From: Liriodendron chinense | Lineage: Eukaryota > Streptophyta > Magnoliopsida > Magnoliales > Magnoliaceae | Direction: 5' to 3' | DNA length: 64,000 bases | Assembly: GCA_003013855.2 (NCBI GenBank) | Contig: ML058406.1 | Coordinates: 62,001 to 126,000, forward strand | Shown here: one piece after another, positions 46,728 through 56,663 of the stretch | Layout of the letters: the number at the start of each line of letters is the position of its first letter | Numbering within the stretch: the stretch's first letter is position 1 | The notes under the pieces: generated by a model | Database searches by the model: none | The model's input: the letters and a program-made list of their open reading frames with translations, nothing else | Told to the model about the DNA's origin: nothing | Position numbers and translations under genes: made by a program

Positions 46728-47180
46728 TTCACTCTCTCACTCTCTCGCTCTCTCTCTCTCTCGCGGCCATCTCCCTCACTGCCGACCACCGGCCGTCACC
46801 GTCACCGTCACCGGCGGCCACCCGCGTAAGCTGACCACCTCCCCCCAGCCGACCACCGACGCCGCCGTACGCCGTCACCGACGCCACCCGCGTAGGCACG
46901 CGCCTCCACCAGCTACCGTACGCCGCCGCCTCCGCCGGTAACTGTCTCCCCCTTCCTTCTTCCTCCATTTCCTCTCTCTCTCTCTCTCTCTCTCCTCGTT
47001 GTTCATTGTGGGGCCCACTGCCAAAATCCAAAGCATGTGGGTCCCATGCACCATCGCTGTCCAGTGCATGTGGGTCCCACCGTTGCTGTCCATTGTATGT
47101 GGGTCCCACCGTCGCTATCGCTGTCCATTGCATGTACGTGGGGTCCGCCTTAGCTGTCCACGATTTGGTGGGGCCCACTG
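46728..47180. promoter_or_regulatory. CpG-rich block with CT runs and 'GTGGGTCCCACC' repeats
   Basis: (CT)n runs at about 46737-46763 and 46974-46994 flank a very CpG-rich stretch (46764-46935, 'gccgtcaccgtcaccgtcaccggcgg'). Then a ~45-bp phrase 'gctgtccattgcatgtgggtcccacc' repeats 4-5 times up to 47180. By place, just inside the subterminal repeats and upstream of the transposase, it could be the CACTA promoter and leader; no TATA box is obvious. The - strand 149-codon frame here is most likely a by-product. Confidence 0.45.
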
Positions 47181-47187
47181 ATTTAGT

Positions 47188-47300
47188 AAATCCCTAATTA
47201 GGGATTTTGAAATTAAAATCCCCTAATTAGGGATTTCGAAATTAAAATCCCCTAATTCCTTCCTTAATTAGGGATTTTAAAATTTAAATTCCAAATTTGT
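47188..47300. repeat. Repeats of the palindrome AATCCCTAATTAGGGATT
   Basis: Three tandem copies of ~35 bp ('aattagggattttgaaattaaaatcccct') built on an 18-base palindrome. No function known to me. Confidence 0.75.
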
Positions 47301-47394
47301 GATTTACAAATTAAAAAAAATCATGATATACAATAAATGTGGGGCCCACCGTCGCTGTCCACTGCTCGTGGGGCCCACCCTCACTGTCCACTGT

Positions 47395-47875
47395 TTTGGA
47401 TCAAGCATATATTTATGTGGAGTAAACTCTGTGGGGCCCACAGTGATTTACGTATTTTATCCACTCCGTCCATCCATCTTAGCAGGAAATTTTAGTTATG
47501 GTGCCCAAAAATGAAGCATATCAAAATCTAAAGTGGACCACACCACAAGTGTGAAATGAATGTGTATCATTGAAAAATTCTTAGAGGACACAGAAGTTTT
47601 GGATGAAGCTGATATTTGTGTTTTCCCTCATCCATATCCATGTGATCTTATGAGCAGGTTGGATGACAAATAAAGATCACTGTAGGGCCTGGGAATGGTG
47701 GAAATCATTATTCCCACTGTTTCCCATGGCATGGTCCACTTGAGAGTTGGATATGCTTAAATTTTGGGCTCAACCACTAAAATGAGGTGGAAAAACATAA
47801 GGACGGAATAGATAAATCACATACATTCTAGGTGGGCCCAACTAAGTTTACTCGACACTCCACACGCAATCCGAT
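47395..47875. repeat. Dispersed 'GTGGGGCCCACC' repeat inside the CACTA element
   Basis: Matches the copies at 11385-11800 and 14045-14290 ('tttatccactccgtccatcca', 'cccaaaaatgaagcatatc', 'ggttggatgacaaataaaga', 'aaattttgggctca'). It has no coding capacity; probably a small DNA transposon family or captured DNA. Confidence 0.6.
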
Positions 47876-48549
47876 TCCCATGGTGGGCCGCCCATACTTA
47901 TTTGTTCATAAAATAGTCATTAGGTATTTGATTAAACTTGATTCATGGTGTTGATGATTTTGCCATTTTCATGTGCTTGTGTATCTAGAATTGATGGAGC
48001 AAACCCGGATGTGCGTCGGAGCTATCCGTGGTTGATTTATGTGGATATGTATGTTGTGGATGTATTTGGCTTATTATTAATAATTATTTTTTGTCCACAA
48101 ATGGTAGTATAATAGAATCAGTTAGCCAATTTGGAGATTTCTATATTGCCGAGCATAGATAAAGTGTGTTTTGGAGGTATAGAAATATGCCAAATTGTCC
48201 TGTTGGACAGTCCAAGGTTGGATAGATTGGAATGTTATCGTTGTTTGTCATTTACATGCGTAGGGTCATTAGTTTCGTGCGGTAACTCTCCTATTCTCTC
48301 TGAATATGTTTCTTATGTTTAATTCCATTGTCAATTTAATCCACACAATGTGTGGATAGTTGACGTGGAAATGAAATGTAAGATAAATATATCTGGAGAG
48401 ATAGGGGGAGATGCTGTCGAAATTTAGGCTTGGGCATGTAAATGAAAATAATAATAGCATTTCAATCTATCCATCCTTGGATGGGCGACTAATTTTATTA
48501 TATTATCATTTAGTGGCAAATTAGATGACGAACATGATACTTGTGATTA
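47876..48549. other. CACTA interior, no gene assigned
   Basis: Near 47985-48027 a single copy of the array phrase 'gatggagcaaacccggatgtgcgtcgg' precedes the main array and may be its source. The 63-codon frame at 48131 has no recognised similarity. Confidence 0.45.
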
Positions 48550-49375
48550 AGAGTAGTTGATTGATGTTGATGTTGAGCGGGGGTCCTTGGAAGGTGGGAA
48601 CCGCTGTTGTGACCATGTTGAAGCTGTCCTGTTCCTATGGACAGCAATATGGGTGGCCTGGCCATTTGGACAGGCCCGTGTTTATGTATTAGCTCAAAAT
48701 TAATGGAGCAGACCCGGATGTGCGTCGGCGCTATCCGGGTGTTGAGCGGGGGTCCCTGGAAGGTGGGAACCGCTGTTGTGACCATGATGAAGCTGTCCAT
48801 TTCCTATGGACAACAATATGGGTGGCCTGGCCATTTGGACAGGCCCGTGTTTATGTATTACCTTGAAATTGATGGAGCAGACACGGATGTGCGTCGGAGC
48901 TATCCGGATGTTGAGCGGGGGTCGCTGGAAGGTGGGAACCGTTGTTATGACCATGATGAAGCTGTCCATTTCCTATGGACAGCAATATGTTTATGTATTA
49001 GTTCGAAATTAATGGAGTAAACCCAGATGTGCGTCGGAGCTATCCGGGTGTTGAGCGGGGGTCCCTGGAAGGTGGGAACCGCTGTTATGACCATGATGAT
49101 GAAGCTGTCCATTTCCTATGGACAGCAATATGGGTGGCCTGGCCATTTGGATAGGCCTGTGTTTATGTATTAGCTCGAAATTAATGGAGCAGACCCGGAT
49201 GTGCGTCGGAGCTATCCGGGTGTTGAGCGGGGGTCCCTGTAAGGTGGGAACCGCTGTTATGACCATGATGAAGCTGTCCATTTCCTATGGACAGCAATAT
49301 GGGTGGCCTGGCCATTTGGACAGGCCCGCTTTGTGTGGAGCAGACCCGGATGTGCGTCGGAGCTATCCTTGAGTT
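48550..49375. repeat. ~170-bp tandem array in the CACTA element
   Basis: Five copies of a 169-172 bp unit carrying 'gacccggatgtgcgtcggagctatccgggtgttgagcgggggtccctggaaggtgggaaccgc' style sequence. The phrase 'gatgtgcgtcgg' falls at 48717, 48886, 49026, 49198 and 49349; the 140-bp step reflects loss of ~30 bp ('gggtggcctggccatttgg'). The unit length is not a steady multiple of three, so the frames across it (48637-49020 and others on both strands) are by-products. Confidence 0.88.
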
Positions 49376-49559
49376 GCTTGAGTCTCCAAGACCTACACCC
49401 TAAACCCGAAACCATAAACCTAAAACTAAAACCTATAAGCTATGGCTAAACCAAAACCTAAACTCAATTCATCTAACTCTAAAGCTAGACCCAAACTCGA
49501 AAACCTAACCCTAAACCCGATCCCGAACCCGAAACTATAAACCAATGCGTAAACCTAAT
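49376..49559. repeat. 140-bp tandem array, left part
   Basis: A diverged copy of the 140-bp 'ctaaaccc/aacctaaac' unit that continues at 60235 once Tat-3 is removed. The last five bases, CTAAT (49555-49559), are the Tat-3 target duplication. Confidence 0.82.
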
Positions 49560-50474
49560 TGTTGTAGGCAAATATAGTCTATCGAGAAGTGCAGGATCGC
49601 GGTCATAATGAATGCGAGCAGTCAAGCTCGTGCTCGCCAGAGGGGGTCGCATCTTCCGATGCGAGCAGCTCGGCTCGTGCTTGCCAGAGGGGGTCGCATC
49701 TTCCGATGCGAGCAGCTCGGCTCGTGCTTGCCAGAGAGGGTCGCATCTTCTGAATGCGAGCAGCTCGGCTCGTGCTCGCCAGAGGGGGTCGCATCTTCCG
49801 AATGCGAGCAGATCGGCTCGTGCTCGCCAGAGGAGGTCGCATCTCCCGGATGCGAGCAGCTTTGCTCGGGCTCGTCAGAAGGGGTCGCATCTCACGAATG
49901 CGAGCATCCCTGACACAAGCAGCTCCCGACATCAGAATAGTCCTGAGTCTTCGTTTTTGGTTTGGATGGTCCTCATACTTCCAGCATCCGGTTCCCATCG
50001 AGTGGCTTGTTCAATCCCTCTGCGATACCAAGCAGAGTTACATCCAGCGCGGCGGTCTTCACCCTTTCGGCGTCCCCTTCCTTTTCGGGGATTGCTATCA
50101 AGAAACGTGATTGCCGGAAGAAGTTATTGGGTTAGATCTTGCCTCTAAGGATAAGGATCTTGTCCCACTAAATCAGCGAGATTTCGGTATCGTACGCGAC
50201 ATCAGCGGGATTTCGATATCTTACGTAACAAATTGGGTTGCTTCAGATCTATATAAAGGGGTGACTCCATTAAGAGAAAGGTACGTACTAATCACTCAAG
50301 CTGGGTCCCGTTTTGCTTGGCTTCTCTTCTGTGGCCTAACTTAAGCGTCGGAGGGCTAACGGCTGGTCCCCAGCCACCCTTATTCGCTGTCTTATTTCAG
50401 GCCTGGTGGTGGAAATCTCTCCTGGAGCGAAGGAGAAAAGCCGAAGGATCTCATTACAAAATCTGACATTAACA
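49560..50474 (+). repeat. 5' LTR of Tat-3
   Basis: U3 has six 47-48 bp units ('atgcgagcagctcggctcgtgctcgccagagggggtcgcatcttccg', copies from 49612 to 49905), then 'cagctcccgacat', a phrase shared with the 18-bp U3 repeat of Tat-1. TATA box 'atataaag' at 50251. The R/U5 part has the Tat motif 'aacttaagcgtcggagggct' near 50340. Small ORFs over it are by-products and recur exactly in the 3' LTR. Confidence 0.95.
50251..50258 (+). promoter_or_regulatory. TATA box of the Tat-3 LTR
   Basis: 'atataaag' lies ~220 bp before the LTR end, comparable to the 245 bp in Tat-2. The same box at 60011-60018 in the 3' LTR could drive reading out into the CACTA element and its transposase about 1.4 kb away. Confidence 0.65.
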
Positions 50475-50477
50475 GTT

Positions 50478-50495
50478 TGGCGCCGTCTGTGGGAA
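50478..50495 (+). promoter_or_regulatory. Primer-binding site of Tat-3
   Basis: 'tggcgccgtctgtgggaa' begins three bases after the LTR. The first nine bases match the complement of tRNA-Asp; the rest does not, so the primer is not certain. Confidence 0.8.
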
Positions 50496-50548
50496 CGACT
50501 TGATCATCAAAATCAATCGTGTTAACCACCGATCAAAATCCTTCGGTG

Positions 50549-53500
50549 ATGCCTCCTAAAAAGACTGTTCATCCTTCAACTTCAAGGCAGGCACCACCTC
50601 CGCCCGGTGAGACGGAATCCGCACCTGCCCTCCCACCTGTTCCGACGGATATCCCTCAAGAAGCCCCAAATATGCCATCAACAAATCCATTATTGGGGGC
50701 TTCTGGAAATCAGGATGATGTCCTACGATTCCTCGGGAACACTCTCCTAACTTTAAACGCTGGAGTTCAGGCACTGTCAAATCGGCTTGATCAGCACTTC
50801 CCTGAACCGCAAAGACAACCCTCCGAAGGGTTACCACCGCCACCCATACCAGTTGCCTCCAGACATTCTGTGGATGAACCACAGGTCCCACCACTCGGCG
50901 GCCATCCCCCTGTGCCGTCTCCACATTCTATACATTCCAGTTCGTCTCGACAACCTCTACCGCAAGGCTCCACTGCCGAAACGTCTAGCTATACCTTGCC
51001 ATGGGAAGGAGATCTCAAAAGAATCCAAGACCGTTTTGATGTCATGGAGCAGAGATACCAGGCAAATCGACCGTCTGCTGTCATGGCGGCAATACATCAA
51101 TCTGAATCTCCCTTCACAAGCAAGGTCATGGAGGCCCCGTTGCCCAGAAAGTATCGAACGCCTGTTATCGCTCCGTACACAGGTATTGGCGATCCTCTAG
51201 AACACCTGGAAACATATAGGTCCCTCATGGAGTTGGAGGGACATGGTTCAGAAATCATGTGTAGGGCTTTTCCCCTTACGTTGAAGGAAGCGGCTCGTAC
51301 GTGGTTTCGGGGGTTAAAGCCTCTTTCCATCAGTTCTTTTTCCCAATTATCGGAGATATTTCTTTCTCAATTCATGGGAAGTATTCGCATTAAAAAGCCA
51401 GCCTCCCATCTGATGAATCTAAAACAGCAACATGGAGAGACAATAAAAGAGTTCACAGTAAGGTTCACTGCCGAAGCCGTTCAAACCGAGAGTTACACTG
51501 AAGAAAAGGGTCTCACAGCCCTCATCGCTGGAATAACGAGCGAGAAATTCAGGTTTGCCTTAGATAAAAGCCCGCCGAAAACTATGGCGGAATTCCAAGC
51601 CAAAGCTCAGAAATATATCAATGCGGAAGAAGTCGCTTTGACACGCCATGGAGTACAAAGTAAGAAACGCAAGCCAGAAGGAACTTCTTCTACAGATAAG
51701 AAATACCGTCGTGATCAACGTGATCGTTCTCCCAGGAAGCCTTACTCTGGTAAATATCATAATTACACTCCTCTTAATCGATCCCCTGAAAAGGTTCTAA
51801 TGGAGATTAAACAAAAGCCGTATGTGAAGTGGCCCGCAAAGATCAAATCCGATCCCGAGAAGAGGGATAAGAGCAAGTTCTGTTACTTTCACAAAGATCA
51901 CGGGCATAGGACTCAGGACTGTATCTCTCTACGAGACCATATCGAAGCACTTATCCGAAAAGGCCATCTCCAGGATTATGTTGCTCGTAAAAATCGGTCA
52001 CCAGAAAGGGCGAAAACCTCATCTCGCCAAAAGGAACCGTCTCAAACCGACCAAGAGGATGCTGAGCCCACAGGAGAAATTCGCACTATCGTCGGGGGTC
52101 CAGCTTGCGGGGGTGACTCTCAAGCTTCAAGAAAGGCATACGCCCGAAAAGCGTCCAAAGAACCCCAGCAGATCTATTGGCTGGAACAAACGTCCAACTC
52201 TTCGAAAGCTAACCATCCCCCAATTTCTTTCACCCTCGAAGATGCAGCGGGAATTCATTTCCCTCATGAAGATTCCATTGTAGTCACACTAAAGGTATCA
52301 AATTATCTGACTCATCGAATTATGGTGGATACAGGTAGCTCGGCCGATATTCTGTATTTGGAGGCTTTCGACAAAATGGCACTAGCCAGAAACCTCCTCA
52401 AGCCAGTATCGACCCCTCTTGTCGGCTTTGGAGGAGAAGTGGTGACACCAGAAGGAAGCATCGATCTCCCAGTCACCTTTGGGGAGAGTCCAGCGAAGAC
52501 CACCGTCTTCGTAAACTTCCTCGTCGTGGATCGAAAATCAGCGTATAACGCTATCTTGGGGAGACCGTCACTAATTAAGGTTGGAGCGGCCTTGCACCCT
52601 TCATATTTATGCGTTAAATTTCCGACACCAAATGGCATAGGGGTCGTGCGAGGAAGTCAGCAGGAGGCACGGTCCTGTTACCAGATAGCCCTCCGAGATC
52701 GAAAGAAGGCTCAAGCGACGCCCATCCTGCAAATAACTCAAGGATCGCCCGGTGATCCCTCGACCACCTCGTTGGATCCGAGAGAGAATGCTCTAAAGTC
52801 GGGAACTCCAGGGGAGGAAACAGTGGCGATCCACCTGACCGAAGACGATCCATCTAAAACCGTGTGCATCGGGTCCTCCTTGACCACTATCCATCGTGAA
52901 AATTTGATCAGTTTTCTCACCGAATACAAGGATGTGTTTGCTTGGTCTCATAAAGATATGCCAGGCATCGATCCTAATGTCATTGCACATCGTCTCAACA
53001 TTGACCCGAAGCATAAACCCGTACATCAGCGTCGACGTGCCTTTACTGCAGAAAGACAAATGGCAATCAAAACTGAAGTTGAAAAGCTACTCGCGGCTAA
53101 TTTCATAAAGGAAGTTGACTACCCAGAGTGGGTCGCAAACGTAGTTCTCGTCCGGAAAGCTAATGGCAAATGGAGGATGTGTGTCGACTATTCAGATTTG
53201 AACAAAGCGTGCCCCAAAGATAGCTTTCCGACACCGCGGATCGACCAGCTGGTCGACTCGACAGCTGGACATGCTCTCCTCAGCTTTATGGATGCTTATT
53301 CTGGTTACAACCAGATTATGATGCATCCACCTGATAGCCAGCATACTGCCTTCATCACAGATCGAGGACTATATTGCTACCAGGTAATGCCGTTTGGTCT
53401 TAAAAATGCAGGGGCCACCTATCAACGTCTTGTCAACAAAATGTTCGCTGCTCAAATCGGTAGGAATATGGAAGTTTATGTCGACGATATGCTCGTGAAA

Positions 53501-54988
53501 AGCATCGTCGAAGATAACCACATTTCAGATCTTCGTGAAGCTTTTGATCTGATGAGGAAGTATCAAATGAAGTTAAATCCAGAAAAATGCGCGTTTGGAG
53601 TGTCTGCAGGGAAATTTCTTGGGTTCATGGTTGGCCAGCGTGGAATTGAGGCAAATCCTGAAAAAATTAAAGCATTGATAGAGATGAAATCCCCTGTTAC
53701 TCTGAAGGACGTTCAGCGTCTGGCAGGTCGCATCGCATCATTGAATAGATTCATCTCGCGAGCATCTGACAAGTGTTTGCCCTTCTTCAAACTCCTTCGT
53801 GCAACGGCCAAATCTGATTGGAAGTGGACACCTCAGTGTGAAGAAGCTTTCCAGCAACTGAAGCAATACATGAGCACTCCTCCCATTTTATCTAAACCTG
53901 TAGCTCATGAGCAACTCATTCTTTATTTATCTGTGTCTTCCACGGCTGTTAGCGCCGCTTTAATAAGAGAAGATTCCGGGGTGCAAAGGCCCGTTTATTA
54001 TATTAGTCGAGCAATGGTCGATGCAGAAAATAGGTATTCTGATATGGAGAAACTGGCCCTAGCATTAATTACGGCAGTTCGAAAACTGCGACCTTACTTT
54101 CAAGCACATGCTATTTTAGTACCAACAAATCATCCACTACGACAAGTCCTTCAAAAACCTGAGGCTTCCGGGCGCTTAACTAAGTGGGCGGTCGAAATCA
54201 GTGAGCACGATATCTCATTCTGTCCTAGGACCGCAATCAAGGGCCAGGCCGTGGCCGACTTCATAGCTGAATTTACGTATTCTTCTGAAGATAATGTCAG
54301 GACCAGCGACCAGCCTCCATGGTCGCTCTTCGTGGACGGATCGTCACGGGCCACTGGTAGTGGAGCGGGTCTGATTTTAGCGGCTCCCGACGGGTCGCAT
54401 TTTCAATACGCTCTGCGTTTCGAATCACGCATCTCCAATAATGAAGCGGAATATGAGGCCCTAATTGTTGGCCTCGAACTGGCCATTTTACTCGCAGTCC
54501 AGAATTTGATAATTCATAGCGACTCCCAGCTCATTGTCAACCAAGTTCTTGGTGAATTCGAAGCCAAAGAAGAAAGAATGGCCTTATACAAGTCTCGTGT
54601 CCTCATCCTGCTCGCAAAGTTGAAGACTTATAAAATAATTCATATCCCTCGCGAGCAGAACCAACTTGCCGATTCCTTGGCAAAACTCGCTTCTGCGCCG
54701 GAATCAGAGTTATCACATTCGATCCCCATCGAAGCATCGTCAGAACTTGAGTATCGACCAAGTGACTCTAGAGCAAGTTCAATCGGCACAATCGTCTCCA
54801 TGCTGGATGGATCCTATCATCCTTTACCTCAGAGATGGATACCTTCCAGAAGACAAAAAAGCTGCGAGACAAATTCGGCTTCGAGCTGCCAGGTACACCT
54901 TACAAGATGGAATATTGTTGCGAAAAAGCTTCTCCTTGCCATATCTAAGGTGTCTTCATCCAGAAGAAGCACATCGTGTTCTAGATGA
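50549..54988 (+). CDS. gag-pol: Tat-3 Gag-Pol polyprotein: Gag, protease, RT, RNase H
   Basis: Start chosen at ATG 50549 (MPPKKT), as in the two other Tat copies; an upstream in-frame GTG at 50519 is not needed. Order by residue: Pro-rich N terminus (1-150); capsid core (about 195-330, HLETYRSL, RTWFRGLKP); CX2HX4HX4C knuckle from C445; protease with D594-T-G-S-S; reverse transcriptase (about 840-1060: WRMCVDYSDLNKACPKDSFPTP, VMPFGLKNAGATYQ, catalytic Y977-V-D979-D980); RNase H from about 1258 (FVDGSS with D1263, NNEAEYEAL, HSDSQL, REQNQLADSLA). Gag and Pol are one frame, with no stop between them. Near 54732 the frame shifts: the last ~80 codons are out-of-frame linker/integrase and the product ends at 54988 instead of running into integrase. 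All visible catalytic residues are intact. Confidence 0.93.
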   Translation: MPPKKTVHPSTSRQAPPPPGETESAPALPPVPTDIPQEAPNMPSTNPLLGASGNQDDVLRFLGNTLLTLNAGVQALSNRLDQHFPEPQRQPSEGLPPPPIPVASRHSVDEPQVPPLGGHPPVPSPHSIHSSSSRQPLPQGSTAETSSYTLPWEGDLKRIQDRFDVMEQRYQANRPSAVMAAIHQSESPFTSKVMEAPLPRKYRTPVIAPYTGIGDPLEHLETYRSLMELEGHGSEIMCRAFPLTLKEAARTWFRGLKPLSISSFSQLSEIFLSQFMGSIRIKKPASHLMNLKQQHGETIKEFTVRFTAEAVQTESYTEEKGLTALIAGITSEKFRFALDKSPPKTMAEFQAKAQKYINAEEVALTRHGVQSKKRKPEGTSSTDKKYRRDQRDRSPRKPYSGKYHNYTPLNRSPEKVLMEIKQKPYVKWPAKIKSDPEKRDKSKFCYFHKDHGHRTQDCISLRDHIEALIRKGHLQDYVARKNRSPERAKTSSRQKEPSQTDQEDAEPTGEIRTIVGGPACGGDSQASRKAYARKASKEPQQIYWLEQTSNSSKANHPPISFTLEDAAGIHFPHEDSIVVTLKVSNYLTHRIMVDTGSSADILYLEAFDKMALARNLLKPVSTPLVGFGGEVVTPEGSIDLPVTFGESPAKTTVFVNFLVVDRKSAYNAILGRPSLIKVGAALHPSYLCVKFPTPNGIGVVRGSQQEARSCYQIALRDRKKAQATPILQITQGSPGDPSTTSLDPRENALKSGTPGEETVAIHLTEDDPSKTVCIGSSLTTIHRENLISFLTEYKDVFAWSHKDMPGIDPNVIAHRLNIDPKHKPVHQRRRAFTAERQMAIKTEVEKLLAANFIKEVDYPEWVANVVLVRKANGKWRMCVDYSDLNKACPKDSFPTPRIDQLVDSTAGHALLSFMDAYSGYNQIMMHPPDSQHTAFITDRGLYCYQVMPFGLKNAGATYQRLVNKMFAAQIGRNMEVYVDDMLVKSIVEDNHISDLREAFDLMRKYQMKLNPEKCAFGVSAGKFLGFMVGQRGIEANPEKIKALIEMKSPVTLKDVQRLAGRIASLNRFISRASDKCLPFFKLLRATAKSDWKWTPQCEEAFQQLKQYMSTPPILSKPVAHEQLILYLSVSSTAVSAALIREDSGVQRPVYYISRAMVDAENRYSDMEKLALALITAVRKLRPYFQAHAILVPTNHPLRQVLQKPEASGRLTKWAVEISEHDISFCPRTAIKGQAVADFIAEFTYSSEDNVRTSDQPPWSLFVDGSSRATGSGAGLILAAPDGSHFQYALRFESRISNNEAEYEALIVGLELAILLAVQNLIIHSDSQLIVNQVLGEFEAKEERMALYKSRVLILLAKLKTYKIIHIPREQNQLADSLAKLASAPESELSHSIPIEASSELEYRPSDSRASSIGTIVSMLDGSYHPLPQRWIPSRRQKSCETNSASSCQVHLTRWNIVAKKLLLAISKVSSSRRSTSCSR

Positions 54989-56027
54989 GATACACCAGGG
55001 GGCATGTGGTAATCATCCCAGGGGGCGATCCCTGGCATATAAAGCGATGAGGCAAGGATATTATTGGCCCACGATGAAAGCAGACGCCATCGAATTTTCT
55101 AAAAAATGCGACAAGTGTCAACGATATCTACCCATACCTCGTGTACCGTCTGAGCGGATGACCCCAGTGGATAGCCCTTGGCCTTTTTCCCAATGGGGGA
55201 TCGATATCATCGGGCCCTTACCTATGGGAAAAGGACAGAATAGGTTCGCGATCGTGGCGGTTGATTATTTCACCAAATGGGCCGAGGCAGAACCGTTAGC
55301 CAAGATTACTGAAAAACAGACTACTAAGTTTATATGGAGAAATATCATATGTCGTTTCGGGCTTCCTCATACTATAATTACCGATAACGGAACGCAGTTC
55401 GACAACGCAGCCTTTGATGAATTTTGCGACAAATGGAAAATACGTAATCTCCGCACTTCTCCATATCATCCTCAGGCGAATGGGCAGGTCGAGGCAGTAA
55501 ATAAAATAATAAAGCACCATTTAAAGACCAAGCTAGGTGAATGTAAAGGGGTGTGGCCAGAACTTCTGCCAGAGGTATTATGGGCCTATAGAACCACGGC
55601 TTGTACATCAACAGGTGAAACTCCTTTCTCCTTAGCATTTGGTGTTGACGCAGTGGTACCGGTGGAAATTCAAGTCCCCTCATATCGGATCGAGCAGTAC
55701 GATCCCGCGAGCAATCACGAAAACCTTCGACTTCATCTCGATCTCCTGGAAGAGCGAAGAAATGCTTCTCAAGTGCGAGTGGCAGCGTATCAACAACGTA
55801 TTGCTCGATATCGAAATGCTAGGGTTCGGCCTAGATCCTTCCAACCCGGAAATTTGGTACTAAGGCAAAATCTTGGAGTTCCTGCCCGTTCATTAGATCC
55901 AAATTGGGAAGGCCCGTATCGGGTTATCAGGGTTGTGCGACCTGGAACTTATTATCTTGAAGACATGCTGGGGAAGCCCGTACGTCGCCCTTGGCACGTG
56001 GAGCATTTGCTACGATACTATCCCTAG
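54737..56027 (+). CDS. pol (integrase): Tat-3 integrase, in a frame shifted from gag-pol
   Basis: Meaningful sequence begins near 54750 (SIDQVTLEQV), in the frame open from 54666; it overlaps the end of the gag-pol frame. It has an H-H-C-C zinc-binding region (EAHRVLDEIHQ, GNHPRGRSLAYKAM, KKCDKCQRY), then the catalytic core with D at 55203 (WGIDIIGP), D at 55383 (ITDNGTQF) and E at 55491 (HPQANGQVEAVNK), 35 residues after the second D as in the D,D35E family. C-terminal DPNWEGPYRVIRVVRPGTYYLEDMLGKP...PWHVEHLLRYYP; no chromodomain. Tat-1 and Tat-2 indicate that RNase H and integrase are normally one frame. There is no good start codon of its own, so expression needs a frameshift or help in trans. 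Confidence 0.9.
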
Positions 56028-56663
56028 ATTCCATGTAGTTCATTACAATATTTTATGAATAAAATAGAAGATATCAGTTGGTTGCTTTTCCATTTACATG
56101 GACCTGTATAGCCCTGAAGAGAATGCTTACACATCCTCTTGGCCAATTGCCTACCCTTGGTAGGATTGAAGTTGTTACTAGTTGGTTGCTTCTCCATTTA
56201 CATGGACCTGAACAAGCCCTGAAGAGGATGTATACCATCTCTTGACCAACCTCCTGCCCTTGGTAGGATCGAAATCTCAATCGATAGATCAGTCTATCTC
56301 AACGTGGACATGGTCACGCGACCCCCGGATTGAGTGATCGCATTCCAAAATGCGAAGCAGCATAGCGCGTGCTTGAATAGGGTCGCAGTCATGCACCCTA
56401 ATCGCGAGCACTGCGGCTCGTGATCGAATTCGCGGTCATGCACTCTAAAATCGCGAGCAGCGAAGCTCGTGCTCGCATAGTGGGTCGCATCCCCTGATGA
56501 ATCAAATGGGATCAAAACAAAGCAACAATGAAGGAAAGAGAAGAATACACAATATTAAAAAAGTAAGTGTTCATTAAAATAATAACCTTACAATTACAGA
56601 TCTCTTCTCTATAAGAAAAAAAAAAAAAAAAAAAAAGAAACATAATATGGGAAGCTGCCGAGG
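56028..56663 (+). other. Spacer between pol and the antisense gene of Tat-3
   Basis: Two ~95-bp direct repeats ('agttggttgctt.tccatttacatggacctg', 56078-56172 and 56181-56270). Then 56335-56500 holds three units like the U3 minisatellite ('atcgcgagcagcgaagctcgtgctcgc'). A 22-base A run lies at about 56615-56636. For the antisense gene this is the downstream region, so it may hold its poly(A) signals. Confidence 0.7.

Noticed and set aside
46729..47178. 149-codon - strand ORF in CpG-rich DNA
   Set aside because: Low-complexity composition, CT-derived Arg-Glu runs, no domain; fits a promoter or leader region of the CACTA element better.
48637..49020. 127-codon ORF with repeated 'GGLAIWTGPCLCISS' sequence
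   Set aside because: It lies in the ~170-bp tandem array; comparable ORFs exist on both strands and the unit length does not keep frame.
49612..49905. CRISPR-like array of 48-bp repeats
   Set aside because: Units are contiguous without unique spacers, and they lie in a plant LTR U3.
49603..50148. ORFs of 101-178 codons in the Tat-3 LTR, repeated exactly at 59363-59908
   Set aside because: They span the U3 minisatellite on both strands; the 48-bp period keeps frames open by chance.
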